7,096 nt of DNA from an uncultured Arthrobacter sp. (GCA_937873245.1 CALMVY010000314.1:1-7096), one strand, 5' to 3'. Positions 1 through 6,272 are shown, counted from the first letter of the stretch. Numbers and translations are program-made. Notes: generated from the sequence alone by a model not told the origin.

Positions 1-744
1 GAGCAGCAGCAGGTCGCCGTCGATCGCGGAACCGTCGTCGAGCAGCAGCGCCGAGAAGCCGCCGTCGGAAGCGTTGTGTTCGACGCCGGTGGAGCGGGCG
101 TTGCCGGCCACCCGCACGCCGCAGTTTCGCAGCGACGCGGCGAGCACTGCGCCGCCGCCGCGGTCGATGTTGCGGCCCAGCGGGTGCGGGCCGTTGTGCA
201 CGACGGTGACCGTGGCGCCTTCCTCCGCCGCGGCGAGGGCCGTCTCCAGGCCCAGCACGCCGCCGCCGAGGACCACCACGCGCTTGCCGCCGGCCACCGC
301 AGCCTGCAGTACCGAGGCGTCGCGCAGGTCCCGGAGCGCGGTCACGCCGGCCGGCAGTACCGGAGCGGCCGGGTCCGGGTTGAGCCCGGTGAGGTTGGGG
401 ATCACCGGGCGGGAGCCGGTGGCGAAGACCAGCCGGTCGTAGCCGGGGGTGGTGCCGTCGCTGAGGACCAGCTGCTGGCGGGCGCGGTCCACCCGGCGGA
501 CGCGGACGCCCAGCCGGACGTCGACGCCGTCGGCGATCAGCGCCGCGGCGTCGGACAGTGCCAGTGCCGACGCCGTGGTCCGGCCGACCCCGAGGTCCGC
601 CACGAGCACGCGGTTGTACGCAGCCTCCGCCTCCTCGCCGACCACCGTCAGGTGCGCGAGTCCGCCGCGGACCGCCGGCAGCAGCTCGTCCACCAGCCGC
701 GCAGCCACCGGACCGAAGCCCACAACAACAATGCGCTCAGTCAT
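1..744 (-). CDS. NAD(P)/FAD-dependent oxidoreductase, NasB/NirB N-terminal type (3' part outside window)
   Basis: Only the first 248 codons are present; the frame is open to the left edge, so the gene is partial. It starts at ATG 744-742. The N-terminus has an FAD-binding Rossmann fold (VVVGFGPVAARLVDEL, residues 6-21), with Ala where the third Gly of GxGxxG is usual. Next come the NirB-like segment AAYNRVLVADL (about 41-51) and an ATG-type motif LVFATGSRP (about 106-114). A second dinucleotide fold for NAD(P)H follows (VVVLGGGVLGLETALAA, about 156-172). This is the layout of the FAD subunit that feeds assimilatory nitrate reductase (NasB) and of the front half of NirB. The ATG overlaps the nasA stop as ATGA, and a Shine-Dalgarno AAGGAAGG lies inside the end of nasA. 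Inferred role: moving electrons from NAD(P)H to NasA in the cytoplasm. Whether a BFD [2Fe-2S] domain or a sirohaem (nitrite reductase) half follows cannot be seen, so I give no symbol. Confidence 0.88.
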   Translation of the reverse strand, partial: MTERIVVVGFGPVAARLVDELLPAVRGGLAHLTVVGEEAEAAYNRVLVADLGVGRTTASALALSDAAALIADGVDVRLGVRVRRVDRARQQLVLSDGTTPGYDRLVFATGSRPVIPNLTGLNPDPAAPVLPAGVTALRDLRDASVLQAAVAGGKRVVVLGGGVLGLETALAAAEEGATVTVVHNGPHPLGRNIDRGGGAVLAASLRNCGVRVAGNARSTGVEHNASDGGFSALLLDDGSAIDGDLLLL

Positions 745-3002
745 GACGCACCTTCCTTCTGCAGTTCACCGGCCGGCAGTTCATCGGCCGGCAGTTCATG
801 GGCGCGGAGCTTGGCGGCGACGGGCCGGACCCAGACCTTACTGAACTTGAACTCCGGCATCCCGGAGATCGGATCCGTGGCCGCCTCGGTGAGCCGGTTG
901 GCGCTCTCCAGCTCCGGGAAGTGGAACGGCAGGAACACCGTTTCAGGCCGGATGTCCGTGCTCAGCTCGGCGCGGCAGGACACCTCGCCGCGCCCGTTGG
1001 AAATCGAGACAAGATCGCCCTCGGCGATGCCCTGCGCGGCGGCGGCTGCCGGGTGGATCTGCAGCCTCGCTTCCGGCTGGGCCTCGGCCAGCGCGGCGAC
1101 CCGCCGCGTCTGCGCACCGGACTGGTAGTGCTCCATGAGGCGCCCGGTGATCAGGGTCATCGGCTTGCCGGCCCGGTCCGCAGCGCCGGCGGAAGCGGAA
1201 GCAACAGCACGACGGCGGGGCGTCACCGCAGTGAACACGGCCCGCCCGTCCGCATGGGCAAAGCCGTCGAGGAACAGCCGCGGCGTCCCGGTGCTGCCGG
1301 CGGGGTAGGGCCAGTAGGCGGCCTCGCCGCGGTCCAGCATGGCGTAGTCGATCCCGGAGTAGTCAGCCAGGCCGCCGGAGGACGCGCGCCGGAGCTCCTC
1401 GAAGACGGTCTCCGGGTCCTCGCTGAACGTCGATGGGGCCTCCAGGGCCTCGGCCAGCCGGGTCATGATCCACAACTCGCTGCGCACTCCGGGCGGGGGA
1501 GCGAGGGCCCGGCGGCGGCGGAGCACCCGGCCCTCGAGGTTGGTCAGGGTGCCTTCCTCCTCGGCCCACTGGGTGACCGGAAGGATCAGGTCCGCCTCGG
1601 CGGCGGTCTCGGAGAGGAAGAAATCGCAGACCACCAGGAAGTCCAGGCTCCGCAGGCCGGCGATCACGGCGTTGGCGTCCGGCGCGGAGACCGCCACATT
1701 GGCGCCGTGCACGAAGAGGCAGCGGACGCCGTCGGGCTGTCCCAGGGACTTCAGGAGCTGAACGGCGGGGACGCCGGGGCCGGGGATCAGGGCCTCGGGA
1801 ACGCCCCACACGGCGGCCATGTGGGCGCGGGCGGCGGGGTCGGTGATTTTGCGGTAGCCCGGGAGCTGGTCGGCTTTCTGGCCGTGTTCGCGGCCGCCCT
1901 GGCCGTTGCCCTGGCCGGTGAGCGTGCCGTAGCCGCTGCGGGCGGAACCGGGCAGGCCCAGCAGCAGGGCGAGGTTGATGGCGGCGGTGGCGGTGTCCGT
2001 GCCGTCGACATGCTGTTCCACGCCGCGGCCGGTGAGGATGTAGCTGCCGCCCTTGCCGGCGCCGTCGGCCAGCCGCCGGGCGGTGTCACGGATCAGCCCG
2101 GCCGGGACGCCGGTCAGGGACTGCACGCGTTCGGGCCAGTAGGAGGCGACGCTGCGGACCACGGCGTCGTACCCGGCGGTGCGGGCCGCGATGAAGCCGG
2201 CGTCGGCGAGGCCCTCGTGGATCACCACGTGGGAGATGCCCAGCAGCAGGGCGAGGTCCGTGCCGGGCAGCGGCTGCAGGTGCAGGCCGCCGCCGTCGGA
2301 CGTGAAAGCGGCGGTGGCGGAACGGCGGGGATCCACCACAATCAGCCCGCCGGCGTCGCGGGCGCCCTGCAGGTGCTGGACGAACGGCGGCATGGTCTCG
2401 GCGACGTTGGAGCCGAGCATCAGGATCGTGCTGGCGGAGTCGAGGTCCTCCAGCGGGAACGGCAGGCCGCGGTCCAGCCCGAAGGCGCGCATCCCGGCTG
2501 CGGCGGCGGAGGACATGCAGAACCGGCCGTTGTAGTCGATCCGCGACGTGCCCAGCGCCAGCCGGGCGAACTTGCCCAGCTGGTAGGCCTTCTCGTTGGT
2601 GAGTCCGCCGCCGCCGAAGACTCCGACGGCGTCCGCACCGTACCGGGCGCGGGTGGCCTTCACCGCCGTGGTGACGAGCGCCAGGGCTTCGTCCCAGCCG
2701 ATGGGGCGGTGGACGCCGTCGGCGCCCTTGAGCAGCGGCTCGGTGACGCGGCCGGGGTGGTTCAGCAGTGACGCCGAGGTCCAGCCCTTGCGGCAGAGCC
2801 CGCCGCGGTTGGTGGGGAAATCGCGGCCGGACACGGCGAGGGGCGCGTCCGGAAGGCCGGCGGCCGGCTGTGCAACGGCGGCCGGCTGCTCCGGCACGGG
2901 GTCTGACCCCGGCCGGGAAGCCGGGGCCAGAGCCGCTGGGGTGAGCGTCATGGCGCACTGCAGGGCGCAGTAGGGGCAGTGCGTGGCGGCGCCGTTGGTC
3001 AT
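741..3002 (-). CDS. nasA: Assimilatory nitrate reductase catalytic subunit (molybdopterin oxidoreductase)
   Basis: A 753-residue cytoplasmic Mo-bis-MGD enzyme of the DMSO reductase family that reduces nitrate to nitrite. The N-terminal [4Fe-4S] site is C9-x2-C12-x3-C16 plus C70, followed by the usual Arg-Lys (CRKGW). The segment FGGGGLTNEKAYQLGKFARL (129-148) and the likely Mo ligand C162 in NGRFCMSSAAAAG match the NasA/NarB/NapA type. The Mo-cofactor domains span roughly 100-510, with GTLTNLEGRV at 484-493. The C-terminal dinucleotide-binding domain starts near ITGRLMEHYQSGAQTRR (618-634). No signal or Tat peptide is seen, which fits an assimilatory enzyme. The chain ends after the dinucleotide-binding domain, so electrons presumably come from the downstream FAD protein. 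ATG 3002 is one base past the narK stop. Oddities: a Pro/Ala-rich expansion between C16 and C70, and a tandem ELPA[D/G] tail. Formate dehydrogenase-like relatives are the main alternative; narK next door favours nitrate. Confidence 0.92.
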   Translation of the reverse strand: MTNGAATHCPYCALQCAMTLTPAALAPASRPGSDPVPEQPAAVAQPAAGLPDAPLAVSGRDFPTNRGGLCRKGWTSASLLNHPGRVTEPLLKGADGVHRPIGWDEALALVTTAVKATRARYGADAVGVFGGGGLTNEKAYQLGKFARLALGTSRIDYNGRFCMSSAAAAGMRAFGLDRGLPFPLEDLDSASTILMLGSNVAETMPPFVQHLQGARDAGGLIVVDPRRSATAAFTSDGGGLHLQPLPGTDLALLLGISHVVIHEGLADAGFIAARTAGYDAVVRSVASYWPERVQSLTGVPAGLIRDTARRLADGAGKGGSYILTGRGVEQHVDGTDTATAAINLALLLGLPGSARSGYGTLTGQGNGQGGREHGQKADQLPGYRKITDPAARAHMAAVWGVPEALIPGPGVPAVQLLKSLGQPDGVRCLFVHGANVAVSAPDANAVIAGLRSLDFLVVCDFFLSETAAEADLILPVTQWAEEEGTLTNLEGRVLRRRRALAPPPGVRSELWIMTRLAEALEAPSTFSEDPETVFEELRRASSGGLADYSGIDYAMLDRGEAAYWPYPAGSTGTPRLFLDGFAHADGRAVFTAVTPRRRAVASASAGAADRAGKPMTLITGRLMEHYQSGAQTRRVAALAEAQPEARLQIHPAAAAAQGIAEGDLVSISNGRGEVSCRAELSTDIRPETVFLPFHFPELESANRLTEAATDPISGMPEFKFSKVWVRPVAAKLRAHELPADELPAGELQKEGAS
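751..758 (-). promoter_or_regulatory. Shine-Dalgarno of the FAD oxidoreductase
   Basis: The minus strand reads AAGGAAGG, six bases before ATG 744. It lies within the last codons of nasA. It supports the ATG that overlaps the nasA stop codon, and suggests re-initiation by ribosomes finishing nasA. Confidence 0.6.
761..805 (-). repeat. 15-bp tandem repeat in the 3' end of nasA
   Basis: On the plus strand GCAGTTCACCGGCCG (761-775) is followed by GCAGTTCATCGGCCG (776-790), one base different, and then by a third copy matching for only its first eight bases and a few after. The unit keeps frame and encodes ELPAD-ELPAG-EL at the NasA C-terminus, beyond the conserved fold. This looks like slippage or duplication in a region under little constraint. 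Confidence 0.85.
2858..2926 (-). repeat. Direct repeat and palindromes encoding a linker between NasA Fe-S cysteines
   Basis: The 13-mer CGGCGGCCGGCTG occurs at 2858-2870 and 2876-2888 (18-bp period) and encodes a repeated QPAA unit. Next to it are two overlapping inverted repeats. One is GGGGTC-T-GACCCC (2898-2910). The other is CCCCGGC-N6-GCCGGGG (2907-2913 with 2920-2926). All lie in frame within the codons between C16 and C70 of NasA, so they form the extra Pro/Ala-rich linker. Confidence 0.8.
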
Positions 3003-3003
3003 G

Positions 3004-4440
3004 TTAGACGTGTCCCATCGCGTTTCGGTTGGCGTTGCGGATGTAGCAGAACCAGCAGACGGCCAGCATGACGACGTACGCGCCGACGAAGCCGTAGAAC
3101 GCCGGGGTGTAGGAGCCGCTGGCGCTGTTGGAGGCGTTGAGGACCTGCGGGATGACGAACCCTCCGTAGGCGCCGATTGCCGAGATGAGGCGCAGGGCCG
3201 AAGAGGCGAGCCGCTGGGTGGTCACGGTGCTGGCGCCTGACTTGGCGGCCCGGCTGGAGGTGGCGAAGATGATGGGGATCATCCGGTACGTTGCACCGTT
3301 GCCGAAGCCGCTGGCGGTGAAGAGCAGCAGGAACAGGCCCAGGAAGAGCCAGAAGTTCTTCAGCGGCAGGGTCCAGACCATGGTCAGGGTGATGACGGCC
3401 ATCGCGGCGAAGGCTGCGACGGTCATCCGGGCGCCGCCCATGCGGTCCGCCATGCGTCCGCCGTAGGGGCGGGCCAGCGAGCCGACCAGCGGGCCCAGGA
3501 AGGCGAGGGACAGGGCCACGGTGCCGACGCCGATGGAGGAGAAGGCCGGGAAGTAGTCCTTGATGAGCTTGGGGAACACACCGGCGAACCCGATGAACGA
3601 GCCGAAGGTGCCGATGTACAGCAGCGCCATGATCCACAGGTGCGGTTCCTTGAGCGCGGCGAGCGAGCCCGCGACGTCGCCCTTGGCGCTGGTGAGGTTG
3701 TCCATGTACTTCCAGGCGCCGAACGCGGCGATCAGGATGAAGGGGACCCACATCCAGCCGGCCATCGGCAGGTTCACGGTGCCGGCGGCCAGGAGCGTGA
3801 TGGCGATCGGGACGGCGAGCTGCGCGACGGCGGCACCGAGGTTTCCGCCGGCAGCGTTCAGGCCCAGCGCCCAGCCCTTTTCGCGGGCCGGGTAGAAGAA
3901 GGTGATGTTGGCCATGGAGCTGGCGAAGTTGCCGCCCCCGAAGCCCGCCAGGGCCGCCACGAACAGCATGACCCCGAACGGGGTTTCCGGGTTGGAGACG
4001 CACAGGGCCAGCCCGATGGACGGGATGAGCAGCAGCAGGGCCGAGACGATGGTCCAGTTGCGGCCGCCGAAGCGGGGGACCATAAACGTGTAGGGGATGC
4101 GGAGGGTGGCGCCCACCAGGCTGGGCATGGAGATCAGCCAGAAGATTTCCGAAGTGGTGAAGGTGAAGCCGGCCGCGGGGAGCTGGACCACCACGATGGA
4201 CCACAGCTGCCAGACCACGAAGCCCAGGAACTCGGCGAAGATGGACCAGTTCAGGTTGCGGCGGGCGATGGTGCGGCCCTGGGTCTCCCACTGTTCCTTG
4301 TTCTCGGCATCCCAGTTGGCGATCCAGCGGCCGGGGCGGAATTCCAGGGCTGGACCGCCGAGGGTGGTGCCGGCATGTGCGGCGGGGGAAATGCCTGGGG
4401 ACATGCCGGTTGGGGCATCTGCGGTGCGTTCAGCAGTCAC
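3004..4440 (-). CDS. narK: Nitrate/nitrite MFS transporter, NarK type
   Basis: An integral membrane transporter of the nitrate/nitrite porter family with about 12 membrane segments. I chose GTG 4440-4438 as the start (478 residues): it follows a strong Shine-Dalgarno AAGGAGGT, and the open frame upstream of it lacks family character. A short soluble N-terminus (about 60 residues) precedes the first membrane segment. Family marks: LRIPYTFMVPRFGGR (residues 113-127, including the conserved substrate-binding Arg of LRIPY), nitrate signature 1 GGGNFASSMANITFFYP (168-184), LARPYGGRMADR (322-333), GNGATYRMIP (380-389), and the second signature around ISAIGAYGGFVIP (419-431). Arg417 sits just before that second signature, at a position I would expect to be small. 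First gene of the operon; its TAA ends one base before the nasA ATG. It imports nitrate and may export nitrite. Direction and substrate preference cannot be read from sequence. Confidence 0.93.
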   Translation of the reverse strand: MTAERTADAPTGMSPGISPAAHAGTTLGGPALEFRPGRWIANWDAENKEQWETQGRTIARRNLNWSIFAEFLGFVVWQLWSIVVVQLPAAGFTFTTSEIFWLISMPSLVGATLRIPYTFMVPRFGGRNWTIVSALLLLIPSIGLALCVSNPETPFGVMLFVAALAGFGGGNFASSMANITFFYPAREKGWALGLNAAGGNLGAAVAQLAVPIAITLLAAGTVNLPMAGWMWVPFILIAAFGAWKYMDNLTSAKGDVAGSLAALKEPHLWIMALLYIGTFGSFIGFAGVFPKLIKDYFPAFSSIGVGTVALSLAFLGPLVGSLARPYGGRMADRMGGARMTVAAFAAMAVITLTMVWTLPLKNFWLFLGLFLLLFTASGFGNGATYRMIPIIFATSSRAAKSGASTVTTQRLASSALRLISAIGAYGGFVIPQVLNASNSASGSYTPAFYGFVGAYVVMLAVCWFCYIRNANRNAMGHV

Positions 4441-4444
4441 GGGG

Positions 4445-4452
4445 ACCTCCTT
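4445..4452 (-). promoter_or_regulatory. Shine-Dalgarno that fixes the narK start
   Basis: The minus strand reads AAGGAGGT, then CCCC and GTG. This near-perfect ribosome site decides for GTG 4440 against a frame-compatible ATG 53 codons further upstream. Half of it (4449-4452) is also part of a hairpin stem. Confidence 0.8.
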
Positions 4453-4473
4453 GGGGGTGTTGTCCCTCCAAGG
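4449..4473 (-). promoter_or_regulatory. Leader hairpin overlapping the narK ribosome site
   Basis: The minus-strand RNA can pair CCUUGG (4473-4468) with CCAAGG (4454-4449) and GGG with CCC inside it. There is a single bulged A at 4467 and a six-base loop ACAACA (4463-4458). The AAGG of the Shine-Dalgarno is part of the stem, so the fold would reduce ribosome access. No regulator or ligand can be named from the sequence. Confidence 0.5.
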
Positions 4474-4485
4474 TAGGGAAGCCGC

Positions 4486-4544
4486 GTTTCCGGGACCGTC
4501 GCCGTTTGTTAACGTGCTGTGACGTTTGCCTATCGGCGCGTTTG
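4486..4544. promoter_or_regulatory. CGTTT repeat cluster with a dyad, upstream of narK
   Basis: CGTTTC at 4485-4490 is followed by CGTTTG at 4503-4508, 4523-4528 and 4539-4544 (spacings 18, 20, 16). Inside lies the inverted repeat AACGT-GCTGTG-ACGTT (4511-4526). On the narK strand the block reads GTCAC-N6-TTAAC-N6-CGACG-N6-GAAAC (4523 to 4486). This has the 11-bp phasing of actinobacterial GlnR boxes, but one of its four blocks does not match. Tentative regulatory region. Confidence 0.3.
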
Positions 4545-4571
4545 TGACGGGGTGAGGGCCGGGTAGGGGGC

Positions 4572-4599
4572 ATAGTGTGATGACCACCACGTGAGACAA
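4572..4599 (-). promoter_or_regulatory. Weak candidate promoter for the narK-nasA operon
   Basis: The minus strand has TTGTCT (4599-4594), a 16-bp spacer and CACTAT (4577-4572), which match the vegetative consensus in 4 and 3 of 6 positions. It would give a leader of about 125 bases containing the repeat cluster and the hairpin. Other starts are possible. Confidence 0.25.
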
Positions 4600-4607
4600 C
4601 TCTCAGT

Positions 4608-4642
4608 GTCCAAATAGTGGAACATTTGTCCATTGACTGGAC
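4608..4642. promoter_or_regulatory. Two tandem operator-like dyads
   Basis: GTCCA-AATAG-TGGAA (4608-4622) and GTCCA-TTGAC-TGGAC (4628-4642) share arms and a five-base spacer, and their centres are exactly 20 bp (two helical turns) apart. The second covers the -35 box of the permease promoter, where a bound protein would block polymerase. The form resembles short inverted sites of IclR-type regulators, but no regulator gene is present in the window. Confidence 0.5.
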
Positions 4643-4660
4643 GCCCGGAACTATTATGTA
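4633..4660 (+). promoter_or_regulatory. Likely promoter of the MHS permease gene
   Basis: TTGACT (4633-4638) is 5 of 6 to the -35 consensus. TATGTA (4655-4660) follows after 16 bp as the -10. Initiation near 4667 would give a leader of about 60 bases. The perfect palindrome ATACGTAT (4664-4671) falls at the expected start site and could be a further operator. The ribosome site before ATG 4728 is weak (GAAAG at 4714-4718). Confidence 0.5.
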
Positions 4661-4727
4661 AGCATACGTATCCTCATCCGGGCGGCGTTAAGCAGCACCA
4701 GTCCGGTCTTCATGAAAGCGCTACTAC

Positions 4728-6140
4728 ATGTCATCCACTGCTACAACCACGGAGCATGGGTCCGCCAAACAGGTGAACTCGCGCGGCCGCGTTATCGTCG
4801 CCAGCCTGGTCGGCACCACCGTTGAGTTCTATGACTTCTACGTGTACGCCACCGCCGCTGTGCTCGTTTTCCCCCGCCTGTTCTTCCCCGGACAGAACGA
4901 AACCACCCAGCTGCTGAGCTCGTTCGCCGTGTTTGGCGTCGCGTTCATCGCCCGCCCGCTCGGGTCCATCGTCTTCGGGCACTTCGGTGACAAGTTCGGC
5001 CGCAAGGGCACCCTGGTGGCCTCGTTGCTGACCATGGGTATCGCCACCTTCCTCATTGGCTGCCTCCCGACGGCGCTCGTCCCGGGCTGGGAGTTCTGGG
5101 CGCCGGCGCTGCTGGTTGTCATGCGCTTTGCCCAGGGCCTGGCCCTCGGCGGCGAATGGAGCGGCGCGGCCCTCCTGGCTACGGAGAACGCCCCGGCCAA
5201 CAAGCGCGCCATCTACGGCACGTTCCCGCAGCTGGGCGCGCCGATCGGCTTCATCATCGCCAACGTGATCTTCCTGGTCTTCAGCTACGCCCTGTCGCCG
5301 GAGGCCTTTATGGCCTGGGGCTGGCGTGTGCCGTTCCTGCTCAGCGCGGTCATGGTCATCATCGGCCTCTACGTCAGGCTCAAGCTGATCGAGACCCCGG
5401 CGTTCACCAAGGTCCTGGAGTCCAACGAAGTTGCCAAGCTGCCGCTGGCCCGGGTCTTCAAGACCAGCTGGCGCCAGCTGATCCTGGGCACGTTCATCAT
5501 GCTCGCCACGTACGTGCTGTTCTACCTGATGACCACGTTCACGCTGACCTACGGCACCCGGGCCTCCAGCCTGGACGCCGCCAAGGCCGCGGCGGAGAAG
5601 GCCGGCAAGCCGATGACCGAGGCCGCAGCCGCAGCGTTCGTCCCCGGCCTGGGCTACAGCCGCAACGACTTCCTCTGGATGCTGATTGCCGGCGTCGTCT
5701 TCTTCGGTATCTTCACCCTGGTTTCCGGCCCGCTGGCCGAGAAGTACGGCCGCCGCAAGATGCTGATCGCCGTGACCCTGGGCATCTTCGCCTTCGGCCT
5801 GCTCTTCGTCCCGCTGTTCAGTGCCGGGTTCGTCGGCACGATGGCCCTGCTGATCCTCGGCTTCTCCCTGATGGGGCTGACCTTCGGACCCATGGGCGCA
5901 CTGCTGCCGGAGCTGTTCCCGACGAACGTCCGGTACACCGGCTCCGCCATCAGCTACAACTTCTCCAGCATCCTCGGCGCGGCGGTTGCCCCGTTCATCG
6001 CCGTCTGGCTCTGGGAAATGGGCAAGGGCAGCCCCGTGCTGGTCGGTATCTACCTCGCCTCCATGGCGGTGCTGACGCTGATCGCCCTGTTCGTCAGCAA
6101 GGAAACCCGCGACCTGGAGTACACCAACAACGTCGCCTGA
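4728..6140 (+). CDS. MHS-family (metabolite:H+ symporter) MFS permease, substrate unknown
   Basis: A 470-residue membrane transporter with about 12 membrane segments, of the metabolite:H+ symporter branch (ShiA, KgtP, ProP, YhjE). Marks in order: the TM1 motif GTTVEFYDFYVYA (29-41) with acidic Glu33 and Asp36, the motif A loop GHFGDKFGRKGT (84-95), RFAQGLALGGEWSGAALLATE (133-153), WGWRVPFL (197-204), the post-TM6 motif ETPAF (222-226), a second motif A GPLAEKYGRRK (334-344), and PELFPTNVRYTGSAISYN (394-411). The substrate cannot be told from sequence; members carry organic acids, shikimate-like compounds or osmolytes. The loop after TM7 (about 279-312) is long and Ala-rich. ATG 4728 is the only sensible start, with a weak ribosome site. 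The gene is divergent from narK and convergent with the amidotransferase gene, so it is probably a single transcription unit. A role in nitrate metabolism is not indicated. Confidence 0.9.
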   Translation: MSSTATTTEHGSAKQVNSRGRVIVASLVGTTVEFYDFYVYATAAVLVFPRLFFPGQNETTQLLSSFAVFGVAFIARPLGSIVFGHFGDKFGRKGTLVASLLTMGIATFLIGCLPTALVPGWEFWAPALLVVMRFAQGLALGGEWSGAALLATENAPANKRAIYGTFPQLGAPIGFIIANVIFLVFSYALSPEAFMAWGWRVPFLLSAVMVIIGLYVRLKLIETPAFTKVLESNEVAKLPLARVFKTSWRQLILGTFIMLATYVLFYLMTTFTLTYGTRASSLDAAKAAAEKAGKPMTEAAAAAFVPGLGYSRNDFLWMLIAGVVFFGIFTLVSGPLAEKYGRRKMLIAVTLGIFAFGLLFVPLFSAGFVGTMALLILGFSLMGLTFGPMGALLPELFPTNVRYTGSAISYNFSSILGAAVAPFIAVWLWEMGKGSPVLVGIYLASMAVLTLIALFVSKETRDLEYTNNVA

Positions 6141-6161
6141 CGCCGGTACCCGGTTGGGGCT

Positions 6162-6268
6162 GACGCTCCTGCCCGGTTGCTGACGGAAATGCCCGGTGTG
6201 TTCGCTGAACACGCCGGGCATTTCCGTGTCGGCAGAAGATTGCCGGGCAGTAACCGGGCAGGAGAGTC
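6162..6268. terminator. Nested palindrome between convergent genes; probable bidirectional terminator
   Basis: Outer arms 6162-6182 and 6248-6268 pair at 20 of 21 positions (one mismatch at 6165/6265, one G-U). They enclose a 45-base hairpin, 6183-6227: a perfect 14-bp stem ACGGAAATGCCCGG with its complement, one G-U pair, a further 6 bp and the loop GCT. They also enclose a smaller hairpin, 6229-6246: CGGCA/TGCCG with the loop GAAGAT. The whole is a nearly fully paired three-way junction. It lies 22 bases past the permease stop and 4 bases past the amidotransferase stop, so either transcript would contain it. No T-run follows on either strand, so termination would not be of the classic U-tract type. 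Confidence 0.8.
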
Positions 6269-6272
6269 GGGC

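Noticed and set aside
741..744. Frameshift between nasA and the oxidoreductase
   Set aside because: The 4-bp ATGA overlap, with its own Shine-Dalgarno, is a normal translational coupling junction between two complete ends.
76..1128. 350-codon plus-strand open frame across the oxidoreductase and the end of nasA
   Set aside because: It crosses the junction of two well-supported minus-strand genes, and its composition (His/Arg/Ala-rich) is that of a shadow frame.
798..2771. 657-codon plus-strand open frame antisense to nasA
   Set aside because: In high-GC DNA the antisense frame of a real gene is often stop-free. The translation is low-complexity Gly/Ala/Arg/Gln with no recognisable fold, while the opposite strand encodes a clear NasA.
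4449..4490. ANTAR-type dual hairpin antitermination element in the narK leader
   Set aside because: Only one solid hexaloop hairpin exists, and its loop lacks the conserved G4. The neighbouring GGAA/TTCC hairpin has a 4-bp stem and a 7-base loop, and no terminator follows.
4441..4599. N-terminal extension of narK to the upstream ATG at 4599
   Set aside because: The extra 53 residues show no family character, would translate through the Shine-Dalgarno and hairpin, and compete with a GTG that has an AAGGAGGT site.
4731..6221. 496-codon minus-strand open frame opposite the permease
   Set aside because: It is an antisense shadow: the product is Gln/Glu/Arg/Gly-rich without motifs, it runs through the nested palindrome, and the plus strand has all the MHS motifs.
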